Source: Psococerastis gibbosa
Lineage: Eukaryota > Arthropoda > Insecta > Psocodea > Psocidae
Direction: 5' to 3'
NCBI GenBank assembly: GCA_963971405.1
Contig: OZ020484.1
Location: 21,204,001-21,268,000, forward strand
DNA length: 64,000 nucleotides
Both the position numbers and the translations under genes were made by a program. The notes beneath the pieces are model-generated. The model saw only the letters and a list, made by a program, of their open reading frames with translations, ran no database searches and had not been told where the DNA came from. Below, piece after piece: positions 54,118 to 64,000 of this stretch. How positions within the stretch are numbered: the stretch's first letter is position 1; the number at the start of each line of letters is the position of its first letter.

Positions 54118-54211
54118 CGTTCTCATGCTCTCTTGTTTCTGCGCGATCCTCTTCAGATCTTGATACGTTTGAGTTCCTGCGTCCTCCTTCAGGTGATCCA
54201 TGAATTCCTCA
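54118..54211 (-). CDS. Candidate internal exon, unidentified charged peptide
   Basis: Minus strand: after a weak acceptor GTATGCTAAG come one split-codon base and 31 codons, EEFMDHLKEDAGTQTYQDLK followed by RIAQKQESMRT, then donor ACG/GTAGGC. The peptide is strongly charged and looks helical. The exon has about 50% G+C in AT-rich surroundings. The frame also stays open to both sides (86 codons in all), so the boundaries are predictions. It may belong to the same minus-strand gene as the 44-nt exon at 59804-59847. The family is not recognised. Confidence 0.45.
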
Positions 54212-54249
54212 CTTAGCATACATACGCATAAAAAATTCTTGACATGCAC

Positions 54250-56190
54250 CCTTAAATTTCTTTAAACATGTACTGTATCAAACAATTACAAGACAATGTT
54301 TTTGGGGGTTCCTGAAAAAATTTCCTCAGCGGATTTAATATTTGAAGTCTCCATCTAATGTAATAATCTTAATAATCCGATAATCGATGTGGAGAAAATC
54401 CTTAAGGAACGTAAGAGAGCAAGTAGCATATTATGCCGTTTCTTTTCTTAACCTTATGGTATTGAAATTATATTATGGGCATGTTCCATTCTGGTGAACT
54501 TGTGGCATTATTAACCATGTCCATTATGAACCACTACAAATCGACATTTCAGACAGAATTAAAGGCAACGTGGTAGCGAGAATGGTTTATTTATTAGCAT
54601 GTCTGGTAAATTCTGAGTTAACTCCATCATTATGTTCATGCTTCTACTGGTTTACAAGGGGTGCTTCATAAATAGCGAATACGCGTTATTCATGAGCTGC
54701 TATACAAAATACATTATTGTTTCAATTACTTTCTGTGGAAGACATGGACTCAGAGAGATACAGTGCAATACTTGCAAATATGTATTTAAGTTAAAAAAAA
54801 AACACGCATCATTTAATATAGTATGTTCTGTCTTCTTAAAATAAAAATTTGAAAGCAAAAAAATAATTTTTGAATCCTAACGTGACGAGATTCTTAATTT
54901 TCTTTCACTGCGTTGATAACATCTTGCTCATATAAACTTATTTACTCGCGGCTTCCTATAGATTTCAACGATGCTCTTAATACATTCTAAGGATTTGTTG
55001 AGTGTAATGCGGCATTGCCCGCCTTACATTCACGCTCCGCCACTGGCTGGAGAGATATTAGATAATAGTGCTGCAAGGCTGGGAGTGAATGAAAATGGAT
55101 GTGATATTCCTGCAATTCTGTGCTTATGCAACGGGCCCTCACTCCTCAATGGTCTGCGACCGACGAGGGGCCGTTGAATATTTATTTGTCTTCCTTGGAT
55201 TTTTTGATTTCAGAGTAATGAAAACATTGAAAATTAATGCTGTCTGAATGAAAGACGGAGCAAGTTCACAGTTAACTCATTTTCATGGCAGTTGTATAAT
55301 TTAAAAAGACTATAGTATATGTCTGATCGATATCGATTTGAAATGTGGGTATACAGACAGGCATGTTAACAACAATTTCAATTTTTACATAATTATGGGA
55401 AAATTTATTCGCATCAGAACCGGAACAGTTTTCTCAGGGTTTCAGAAGTTCACACATAATTAAGACATTATAGTTTAACCTTCTGCATTATAAGCCCACA
55501 GTCTGATCCCCCAGTCCCCAATAAACCAAAATGACCTTTATCTCCGTTAACACGATATCCCTTTCACCCCCCTCCCCTCCTACGTCTCAATTGAAACTTT
55601 CTTTCGTTTGACCTCCTTCGAAAAAAAAATACTTTTTCAAAATTTAATGAGGGGTGTTTCCTTTAGAAGAGCGACAAGTTTCGGGGGGTCTTTGCTGAGA
55701 ATTTTCCCTCTTTTTCACCCCCCCCCCCCACTGAGGCCTCCTTCCTAACATCTTTTCAAGTGAGCACAAAACCAGTCAGTGAGCTGTTACGACCATCTGC
55801 AGTGGCTAATGAATGGTGACTTTGTAAAAGAAATCTCTTTAAAAATGTTTATTTTTTTATTTTATTCAATAATTTGCTGACTGGGGTGAAATAATAGCAG
55901 CTTACCTACCATTGACAAAAGTCAAAGGTAATGCTGTACATCAAAGCTTTTGAGTTGTACAATAATTAGAGCGGAGTAAATGAGGCAGGTAATTATTAAT
56001 GGCCTGGTAATGAAGTACTGGGTTTTTGTGCTTCATTTTGAGAATTTTTTGAGTTAAAGTCCTCATTATTAATATTTCAATGTGTATGGTATAATTAATA
56101 ACAGTTACAAATATGCTGGTCGCTTTCTTCAACAGTGTAAATTTTTGAAAACCATCGCCATACCAAAAACATCAATACAGTTCATTTTGA
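54250..56190. other. Noncoding stretch
   Basis: CATTCACGCTCCGCCACTG at about 55028-55046 looks like a solo family C end. A weak plus exon-like frame follows GACATTTCAG at 54552. C12 at about 55719-55730. Nothing else supported. Confidence 0.35.
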
Positions 56191-56197
56191 AGACATT

Positions 56198-56862
56198 AGA
56201 GTAGTGGTACGGACTTTCACCTGAAAGGCTCATGGTTCGAGTCCCACACTTGCGACATTTTCTAGCCACGCTTTAGAGAGCGTGTAAAGCAGGTGGTCCC
56301 GTGCCTTCCTGATTGAGTGTAATAGAGCAGCGGTTCACAACCGGTGGGGCGCGGAGAGATGAAAACTGTATTATTATTCATTAATTTATTCTTGATACAA
56401 TAGCCTCTATAAACTATGTAAATAAAAATATTTGAAAAATTAACAAAACAAATTTTTAGTAATTTTAAATTTTGGCGCAAATTGAAGTTAATAGAACTAT
56501 CGTCAGGAGCGCCTAATTTGATGTGTTTCGTACGATTTCAGTTCAATGGAACAATCGAATAAGAGTTCCTCTTTTGCAAGTCATTTCCTACTAGCATTAC
56601 AGGGGATGAGATTTTTAAATGTGTAGATTCTGTTATGAAAGAAAATGTAATTGACTGGACTAAATGTGTCGGGTTAACAACGGATGGAGCTGCTTCTATG
56701 TCTGGAAAGCTTATAGTAGTAGCAGTACTGGTGTTATTTGTCATTCATGTTAAGGTGGGGTGTGAAAAATATTTTCAAACCGTTGGTGGGGCGCGGCTCA
56801 AAAAGGTTGGGGCTTTATAGCCTTAACTCCGCTAGATTGGCTCAGTAATAGAACAAAAAGTA
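56198..56862 (+). repeat. SINE-1 interrupted by a hAT remnant
   Basis: Left part 56198-56327: GTAGTGGTACGGACTTTCAC, then box B GGTTCGAGTCC, GTAAAGCAGGTGGTCCCGTG and TTGAGTGTAATAGAG. The right part resumes at 56810 with GGGCTTTATAGCCTTAACTC and CGCTAGATTGGCTCAGTAAT, exactly the order of the intact SINE-1 at 20281. The order of insertion is therefore SINE first, DNA transposon second. Confidence 0.75.
56328..56809 (+). mobile_element. hAT (Charlie/ZBED-like) deletion derivative
   Basis: Left end CAGCGGTTCACAACCGGTGG, a hAT-type terminal repeat; the right side reads GGTGGGGCGCGGCTCAAAAA then GGTTG, lacking the last 10 or so bases. A transposase remnant lies in frame at about 56598-56710: TGDEIFKCVDSV, then DWTKCVGLTTDGAASMSGK, the segment around a catalytic aspartate (TDGA) of hAT transposases of the ZBED5/ZMYM-related group. 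All else of the transposase is deleted, so it cannot move itself. Confidence 0.75.
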
Positions 56863-56869
56863 ATTATTT

Positions 56870-57300
56870 ATCTATATTACTAAATAAACACAATACTAAT
56901 ATACCATATAATGATAGGTACAATGCAAAAACAATTTTTCACACGCATTATATTACAAAAAAAATCAAATTTAGCCCTAAAACCGTATAAAAATGACCTC
57001 CGTGAGTTATGCTAGTCTGTTTCAAACCCCATTAGCTCCAAAGACGAATCTTCGAAACGTGAAATTCGGCTTTTCGGGCTCTTATGTAGCCTATAAAAAA
57101 ATGGTGGGAGACAGAGGGTGAAATAATAACGCGGACGATGGAACGCAGAATGGAAGAAAAAGAGGTTTATTGAGCTTATGTAAATGTAGTTCCAGACTCA
57201 TTGTAATGCAAAGTGAAAATTATACAGCGAAAGTAGCATGGTTACCAGGGATTAAGTACAAGAGTGTTGGAGGCGAACTTCTTTTTTTTCATGTTTCACG
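56870..57300. other. Noncoding stretch, nothing recognised
   Basis: AT-rich, with no closed repeat and no supported frame. Confidence 0.35.
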
Positions 57301-57309
57301 ACCCAGAAA

Positions 57310-57525
57310 ATGAGTCAACCCCAACTGAGATTTCAACTTCATGAAAAATCATTTCCCTGGTTTTCAGTTGTATAATAAATTGACAGGCATTTTTGAGCCT
57401 AGAGATTTTAAGACCGAAGTGCCTTAGTCACACCCAACTGAGATTTTAACTTCACGAAAAAACCCTGGTTTCTATTCGTATAAAAAATTGGCAAACATTT
57501 TTGAATCTAGAGATAGTGGTACCCC
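57310..57525 (+). repeat. Two-unit tandem duplication, about 110 bp period
   Basis: CCAACTGAGATTTCAACTTC...GGCATTTTTGAGCCTAGAGA is followed by CCAACTGAGATTTTAACTTC...AACATTTTTGAATCTAGAGA. The units differ at several positions, so the duplication is not recent. Confidence 0.65.
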
Positions 57526-57806
57526 GCATCAAAAATCAAATACCCATAGAAAGTTGATCTTAGAGCCACGAGTGACGTCTTATTTTTAGTTTTTATAAAA
57601 AAGTGCAGGACCCATGGACTTTCCGACGTATAGGTGCTATGATCTTGGATTGTTGTATGTGCGGTTTGGCAAACTGCCATTGGGAGCAAATTAGGCAACG
57701 AGGTTACTGAAGGACTGCCTAAACCATTTTTGCCATTGTTTGCATCAAAGCAGCGTATATAATTAACAATTAAAACTTTGTTACTGCTATTTTGGCAGCT
57801 AAATGA

Positions 57807-57968
57807 GGCTTGCTAGGTCTGCTGGGAGGAACGATGAGTGTGACGAAAAATGATTGTGTAACGTTGGAAACACCATTTTTTGAAATCTGTATGGAGTGGA
57901 ATGAGTACTCGTGGCAGTCTATAATTATATGGGGAACTGAGGAACCTGGCAAGTACCGTCTTATAATT
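57807..57968 (+). CDS. Weak candidate ORF/exon
   Basis: 54 open codons between TGA and TAA with an ATG at residue 10 (MSVTKNDCVTLETPFFEICM, then EWNEYSWQSIIIWGTEEPGK). Composition looks protein-like, but there is no promoter, splice pair or poly(A) evidence and no family recognition. Confidence 0.2.
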
Positions 57969-57974
57969 TAAAAG

Positions 57975-59578
57975 AATTTTTCGCTATATTTTCATTCCAC
58001 AATTAACTAAGGGCTTATATAAAATTGCTTCGCCACAGTTTTGGAAGACAATTTCAGCATTATCCGTAAATTTCCTTAGTAAGGAAAGACCAACCAATAA
58101 AGTTCTAAAGACGTATAATGCCCCCCCCCCCCCCGCTCAATATGGCGATGGGTTGGTATCTATAGGTAGATCAGACATTTTACCAAAATGTTTGAAAGGA
58201 AAAAGTTTTGTTCCATCCAATTAATAAAACGTCTTCATACTTTACGACAAAGTTTGTTGTAGTGTAACTATGAGAAATTCTGGGTTCACTACAGATAGCA
58301 AAAGGTCTCGGCCCTTGGGAAACCGTCAGTATTGACATAACTGTTTGGGTTTGTGATGGAGGATGCAACTCTGTTTATATTTCTTGTATCACTGCTGGAA
58401 TTGGATGTTTCAAAGTCATCGATAGAGTTCCGGAAGTTTACTCTACCGAAAAATTTTATGAAAGTCTCCTAGAAAATTTCATGGAGAAGAAATATTATAA
58501 ATAGGTATTGTACAGTTCAGTTATTTTGGCTTAGTATAGTCATGATTATAACGAATAACTAAATAATTAGGCAGGTTTATTTCTTTCACATATTGCTGGA
58601 ACACCAAGAATGATATGCATTACGCATAGTAAAAGTGCGTTTCGGTTCGGTATAACATCTCAAACTATGTAGCTATGCAGTAAGTAAATTATTAGTAAAT
58701 AGTCTTGACCCGAATTGGGAGTACAAAGTGGTACAAAGTGCTAACAAACACCAAGTCATCATGAGATGGTAACGAAGCCAAGATATACAATAGTAGTTAT
58801 TAATAGCAGATAAAATTATTAAACCGAGATCTAGGTATGATTGACTTGAATTTATATTCCTCCGCAGACGGAAAAATGACATTATTTGAGCAGAGACAAC
58901 ATCTGAGGAAATAGCAACTTTTCTTTCACCTTCGATAGGTAATGCTCTTATTCTTTCTTCCATTTTCTGCATTCTAATCCCACCCTAACGTCTACTTTCC
59001 ATTTTCGATTTTACTTAACTTTTCCCAGCAGTTACGAAACAAATTAAGTACCTACTGTACAGAGACGTTTTTACGCTCCGTGCCCCCAGGGCTACCCGAT
59101 TATTACCCCTCCCCCCACGTATGTAAATGCATAATTTGGTTATTATCAACACAATTTTGTAATGTTATTAGAAGCAGTTGTTTAATTTTAAATTAGGTCA
59201 ACAGCAGTGCATGTACAAAAAAAACATTGTGAAGGAATTACTGTTATTTCCTAAGAGTTAGTCAAATTTGGCATAATTAACAGAAAGAAAATTGGCTGCG
59301 TAGTTCGCTATGAACCTTTCTTCGGTACTTGCTTTATATTAAATATTTTCATCGCAAAACCTGCCGCTCCCGAAAATTTGCCCATACAGTAGGTAGGTAG
59401 AGCCTGCTACTGTATCTACTGCGTAACGACTGAAAATAATGTGACGCCACATGGAGAGACAGTACAATACATATTGCTTATAGTTCTATGCGCTCTAAAG
59501 TAAAATTCACACGACTAACATCATCAATTTAGGGTACATTAAATATAATACGTTTTCATACTACAATATATAAGGTAC
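57975..59578. other. Noncoding stretch
   Basis: C15-16 run at about 58120-58135. A minus frame near 58940-58983 (MQKMEERIRALPIE) ends at AAG/GTGAAAG and could be a small exon, but its acceptor side has no pyrimidine tract. Otherwise nothing. Confidence 0.3.
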
Positions 59579-59586
59579 CTAACGAA

Positions 59587-59762
59587 CAGGGACGGATCCT
59601 TGGGGGACGGTCGCCCCCCCCCCCCGAGAAAAAAGTTTTATAGTAGATAGAATGGACTTTTGAAGGCAATGAAGAGAAATTATTACTCAAGTAAGGGAAA
59701 CGCGATATTTTTCGGGCCACCGCCCCCCCCCCCCCCGAAAACTTTTTCTGAAACCGTCCCTG
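59587..59762. mobile_element. hAT-type MITE, family G (176 bp)
   Basis: Ends CAGGGACGGATCC and AACCGTCCCTG with the exact 8-bp duplication CTAACGAA (59579-59586 and 59763-59770). C runs of 13-15 lie inside both ends, each followed by GA-rich sequence. A related end, CAGGGACGGACGGAGCC, is at 38665. No coding capacity. Confidence 0.87.
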
Positions 59763-59803
59763 CTAACGAATGCAAAATTACAAATAACAAGTAATATTCT
59801 TAC

Positions 59804-59847
59804 CTTAGTGCCTGGTGGCATTTTATCCATGATCATTCTTCGCATTT
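59804..59847 (-). CDS. Candidate 44-nt micro-exon
   Basis: Minus strand: acceptor TATGTATTTTATTTCAG, 44 nt, donor CTAAG/GTAAGA; both signals are near consensus. It enters in phase 1 and leaves in phase 0, encoding MRRMIMDKMPPGTK after a split codon. The excellent splice sites are the evidence; the peptide is too short to identify. It would belong to a minus-strand gene running towards 54 kb. Family G inserted 42 bp beyond its donor, in the intron. Confidence 0.5.
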
Positions 59848-59849
59848 CT

Positions 59850-60645
59850 GAAATAAAATACATAATACTATAGTTAAACGGATTTGTAGTCAAATGCTGC
59901 AGCATGCCATGATACTAGTCAGGAATGATTATTTAATCTAACACGATGAAACATTAGTAAATTAACTGACCGGACCAAGGATTAAAAAATAACAGGAAAA
60001 TTGAGAGTATAGAACAAAGGGCTTTACCGGGCAGCTTTAACACAATATTACTCCACCTCACCAATTCGTACATCTTAATTACCACGATACAGCAGCCATA
60101 AGCATGAGGTACCAATTTAACTGATTATCGGGGTCAAAAATAAATACAAAACAATTTTATAATCAAAATTCTTTTTCAGTACCTATATATCCTAAAATTG
60201 TTTTGTATCCATTTTAAATCCATGTAATAAGTTAAATTGGATACCTCGTACAATGGCTGCTATGTTATAATCTAATGCTTTTATGTAATATTAATTAATT
60301 AATTAATTATTAATTAATTACACAAATTCATTATAGAGGATTCTACACTTACAGTTACTATCGCAATGGTAAAACTTCATCTACGGTTTTGAACTTTGGG
60401 TGGCCCTTTGAAATTACCGTATACAGTGAATTATGCCAAAGAGTAAGTTAGGCTACGCTATCATGACACGTCCAATTATAAACATAACGACGTTAAACAC
60501 TCCAAGATGTTATAGTTGGAGTCGAGTCTCAATGGCAGCATTTAGAAAGATTGCACACAATCAACTCATTTGTTGGCTTTTAAGCAACTCTTAGAATTCA
60601 TTTGCTTCTGAGCAAGAAATACAGAAATACACACTTTCTTGACTC
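59850..60645. other. Noncoding stretch
   Basis: (TTAA)n-type simple repeat at about 60290-60325. No gene supported. Confidence 0.4.
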
Positions 60646-60664
60646 ACAAACACCTAATGAGGAA

Positions 60665-60945
60665 TGAGGCACCCCCCCCCCCCCTATGCACAAGGTGCGG
60701 AGTGGGCCTCACAATAGCTCACCATTTTCTCGACTGCCCAGCCTACTCGGTCCAATGAACCTCCGTCTTACGAGCTCCTCCCTCTCTGAAGCGTTAGGAA
60801 ACAAAACAGCAGCCACAGATAACATCATTCAATTCCTAAGAGCCACCGGCCTCTTCTTCAACATTTAACCCCCCCCCCTCCACTACTTACACTACAGAGC
60901 GGATAACCTTCTCCAACAAAATAACCTAACCTAACCTAACATCCC
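60665..60945 (+). mobile_element. LINE 3' end with CCTAA-type tail
   Basis: CTRCGVGLTIAHHFLDCPAY is the Cys/His knuckle found near the C-terminus of I/Jockey-type LINEs. The frame then changes once to end GNKTAATDNIIQFLRATGLF and TAA at 60868. It is 5'-truncated, with a C13-14 run at its left edge. The 3' UTR ends in about four CCTAA units (60922-60940). The knuckle resembles the one at 10071-10100 but is clearly a different family. Confidence 0.75.
60922..60940. repeat. Short (CCTAA)n run
   Basis: TAACCTAACCTAACCTAAC, that is about 3.6 units of the complement of the arthropod telomere repeat TTAGG. It sits at the LINE 3' end, so it may simply be the LINE's own tail. Confidence 0.7.
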
Positions 60946-60949
60946 CAAT

Positions 60950-63630
60950 TTCCTTGCGTAAATTCCCAACAGGGACCTGCGCTTAAACCAAAAAAATGAA
61001 AATAAAAATACAGAAACCAGTTCCCGAGGCCCGACACTGGGCAGTGTGAGTGGCGGGCCTAAGATGCCAATGCAATGCAGAATTCTATGCAGTCTGCATA
61101 TTTTTGGAGTAACCTGGTTTCAAATCCAAGCCTCGCATATCGTACCTAAATCAATTTCCTTGAGCCTCTCACTTGGGGCCCAATTTGCATGTTTCTCATC
61201 TCACTACTCTCTTATCTTATACTTTCATCGTATGAATAGATGCCTTGCTGATGCTTTCAGACTTGCTACACTATAACCCATATTTTATACTGCAATTAGT
61301 TAGGTACAGGTACAATTTTTTTTTTTTAAAAATGACTTTATTTACTAATACTTCTAATAATTCATTTTAAAAAAATTCTATCGAAGATGGGCGATCGACC
61401 TTGGAGGCTGCTACTTAGAAACGAGAAGTCATCTTGTCTTGCCAAACCTCTGCCTCAGGTTATTCAACCAGGATGTTTCTTTTGTCTGGAGCCCTCTGTC
61501 CTTCTATCTTCCCATGGATTATTACATGATTACTACAACAACGTCTTGCCTTTTTGATTCCGTTCACCCAGACCCCACCAATAGAGTGCTTCTACTTAAA
61601 TTAAGTTGCTGAATCTGACAAAAGATGCATTGAACAACCAGTTAAACTCTATAGCCCCCATCAACAGGTCTCCAGTCCGCTTGGAAACAATATAGACTAT
61701 AGAGTATCGCATGGTACCTTAAATCGGTCACCATGTAAGCCGAATTCATCCCGACTAACAAAAGGACGCCTTAAGCTCCCCAGTGCCTAATGAATCAAAA
61801 GCTATAGCCGCAATGAGAGAGGACAGAGGTTAGTCAAAGAGATTAGCAGCAAGGGGTTCAATTAACTGATAGCCAAAAGTTCAAAAGCTAAGAAAGTACC
61901 CACCAAATTCAGTGCTATACTTATTTCATATCGCACTGGTACTTCTTTGCTAGTTGCAATCTATCGATTGATTTGCAGCTAATATTTCCATTCTTCACTG
62001 TCTTGGACCGTTCTCATGAGTTCCATGTAGGTACTGATACTACGATAGTTATATCGTAAGGGTATCCACAATGTTGAAGTTATCGAGTTAAAAGTTAAAT
62101 GTGTTATCCAAGTCACCACACATCGTGAGTGTACCTCTTGGTGTTGCAGGTTCACAAACATAATCAACGCCAGCCCGATGGCTTTAACATGCTACTATGA
62201 GAATCCAGTCGGCAAGCGAAAATCATCCATCAAACAAAACCAGCGACATAGAACAATAAACCCCTCCCATTGCACACAACACAATACCTATTAATTTTTC
62301 ACCCACAAAGAGCCTGGTACACCAAAGTCAAAAGCAATGAGTAAACTATACGACGTAACAATGTATGCGCCTTCATGGAAATGGCCACTGGAAAAAGGGG
62401 AGTAAATTTTTAATGGGGACAAATGCACATTTGCATTTCCAATGTTGTGAAATTTAATGAGTGACCCCCGTGTAAATCAGCTTAATTACATGGCGGCTCG
62501 TGATTGGTGGGGCGAACTGGGCTGATAACGCCGGCTAAGATAGCCCATCGCAGTTTATTATTCCACCTGTACAGACAGCTGACGAATGGGATACTGTCCG
62601 GCGAGATGAGACCCAAAGATTGCTCAGCACTGTCCCTCGATTGGATTTTAATATGTACAATATGGACAGCTTCACTATAAGTATATGCTAATGAACGTAC
62701 CTTTTTCACTACCGTATATAAAAAAAACTGTTCATAAAGCGAATGAACTAAAGTAGGCTAGAACTCGGTAGATAAGATAAGAAAAAATCCCGGTTAGTAC
62801 GGAAGATTCCCCCCCCCCCATGTGATACGTCACACAAAAAACAATGTCAATGAAATCCAATTCGCTTAATATAATATAATAATGAAAGTTGCCAATAATA
62901 ATGAAATTTGCAAAGTGTAAATTTACAGTTAGTTACTTATGATAAAACTTATTTCACTACAACATTGTAATGAGTACAGAACAGCAAACAGCACAAAGGG
63001 AACTTTTACATAGTAAAAAAACACATAAAAAAGTGTCACTTCTTAAATTTTCATCAAAATACTATGTTCGGTAGGGTAACTATAAAATTCATAAACTTGA
63101 TAGTAGCTTCAAACAGAGTTTTAAAGCAGTGGGTAGTCATGTTTAATCAACAAGGTATTAATATTTTTAAAAAAACTTTCCTCTTATGAAAGCGACAAAC
63201 TGTGGTACTTTCTGAGTACTTAGCCTGCGAGTTCGAAGAGAAAGTCGTAAAAAATGGAATTTATAACTAAAAAGTTGTCCAAGAAGAACGCAACTGAGCT
63301 TCAAGTGTTACTTCATGGAAATTATGTATAGTGTATGCTATTTTAATCTGTATTCCATTTGAATCTGAAATGAAATTTCTCATGAAGTATTTATAGACAG
63401 ACTCATGAAATATATAAGAGCGTGTGAAAACTTCTGTTTCTTCTGGATTAAAAGCATGGAGACATGGTGGCGACCATTTAGGGTGCAATGGTCGGTCCTG
63501 TGTTGTTATACATCTAAGGGTAGAGAGACAGTGGTCAAATTTTTACGCAAATTTTCACTACGAACTCGGACTACCCTAGTAGTAGCATTGATGTCTTGAA
63601 GGACCTAGGCCAACGACCCCATGTGTTTCA
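60950..63630. other. Noncoding stretch
   Basis: A decayed family E end lies at about 62060-62140 (ATCCACAATGTTGAAGTTAT then CGAGTTAAAAG). C9 at 62810. Minus frame 62482-62709 and plus frame 63405-63599 lack gene signals. Confidence 0.35.
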
Positions 63631-63634
63631 GACA

Positions 63635-64000
63635 TTATTGCTTTCCAATTTATACGTAGTAGGCCTATAAGGAAAGCTTTGTGATGGTCGAAATGTTCGA
63701 TTCCGAGATTTCAACGGATTTACACGTTTTGAGGTCCCAGGAACACAAAAAAGTGGTTTTTACGAAATGTCTGTCCGTCGCTCTGTCTGTCTGTCTGTCT
63801 GTTCATCGATTTCCGGTCAAACTACTCGGTCGATTATGAGAAAGTCGGCATAAAGGTTTACAAAAATCATACCTCGGGACCATTTTTTTTATTTCGGGCT
63901 AACTCAATTTGGGGGGGGGGGGGTTTCATTCTCAAAAAACTTCCAAAAAACGTATAAAAAAATTATTTCTCAAAAATTCACATATATCATAGTCGTTATT
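63635..64000. mobile_element. Family D element, copy 3, cut by the window end
   Basis: Left end GCTTTCCAATTTATACGTAG (from about 63642), then GATTTCAACGGATTTACACG, GAGGTCCCAGGAACACAAAA, GTCTGTCTGTCTGTCTGT and a G14 run near 63911. The right end lies outside the window. Confidence 0.65.

Noticed and set aside
59617-59740. Poly-C runs as pure sequencing artefacts
   Set aside because: They recur at fixed places in elements with exact target duplications, so the runs are real features even if their exact length is unreliable.

Overview
This is AT-rich (roughly two thirds A+T) animal nuclear DNA, dominated by noncoding sequence and small transposable elements. Glu-tRNA-like and other tRNA-derived SINEs, I-type LINE tails, an endonuclease-bearing Penelope-like element (PLE), many hAT and PIF/Harbinger miniature elements and a short CCTAA run all point to an invertebrate, most likely an arthropod. 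The species cannot be named from the sequence. No bacterial operon, CRISPR array, rRNA or convincing tRNA gene is present.

The only long reading frames (25.9-29.1 kb, minus strand) belong to one nearly complete Penelope-like retroelement of about 3.2 kb. It has apparently identical terminal pseudo-LTRs, a reverse transcriptase and GIY-YIG endonuclease, a 264-nt inverted tail, a probable 13-bp target duplication and three copies of a hammerhead ribozyme motif. It is the best-supported and most interesting object in the window.

Around it lie well-delimited miniature DNA transposons. At least four terminal-repeat families with 8-bp target duplications (hAT type) carry a run of 9-17 G or C just inside an end: 4.9, 25.7, 33.0, 36.2, 43.9, 50.3 and 59.6 kb. 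A family ending in TAGGGGTC is present in three long copies (29.8, 34.2, 34.8 kb). PIF/Harbinger-like palindromes lie at 30.9 and 32.2 kb. A 0.56-0.8 kb family carrying GTCTGTCTGTC repeats occurs at 41.3, 45.6 and 63.6 kb. SINEs of several families are scattered, and one at 56.2 kb is split by a hAT remnant.

Host coding sequence is sparse and cut into short exons. Candidates rest on open frames joined to splice, poly(A) or promoter signals, not on recognised families. They are a minus-strand gene 3' end (1.19-1.57 kb), a plus-strand terminal exon (2.40-2.64 kb), a plus exon at 20.65 kb, a plus first exon behind a CRE/X-box promoter at 53.1 kb, and minus exons at 54.1 and 59.8 kb. The likely picture is large introns and intergenic DNA of unidentified host genes filled by layered transposons; no pathway can be reconstructed.
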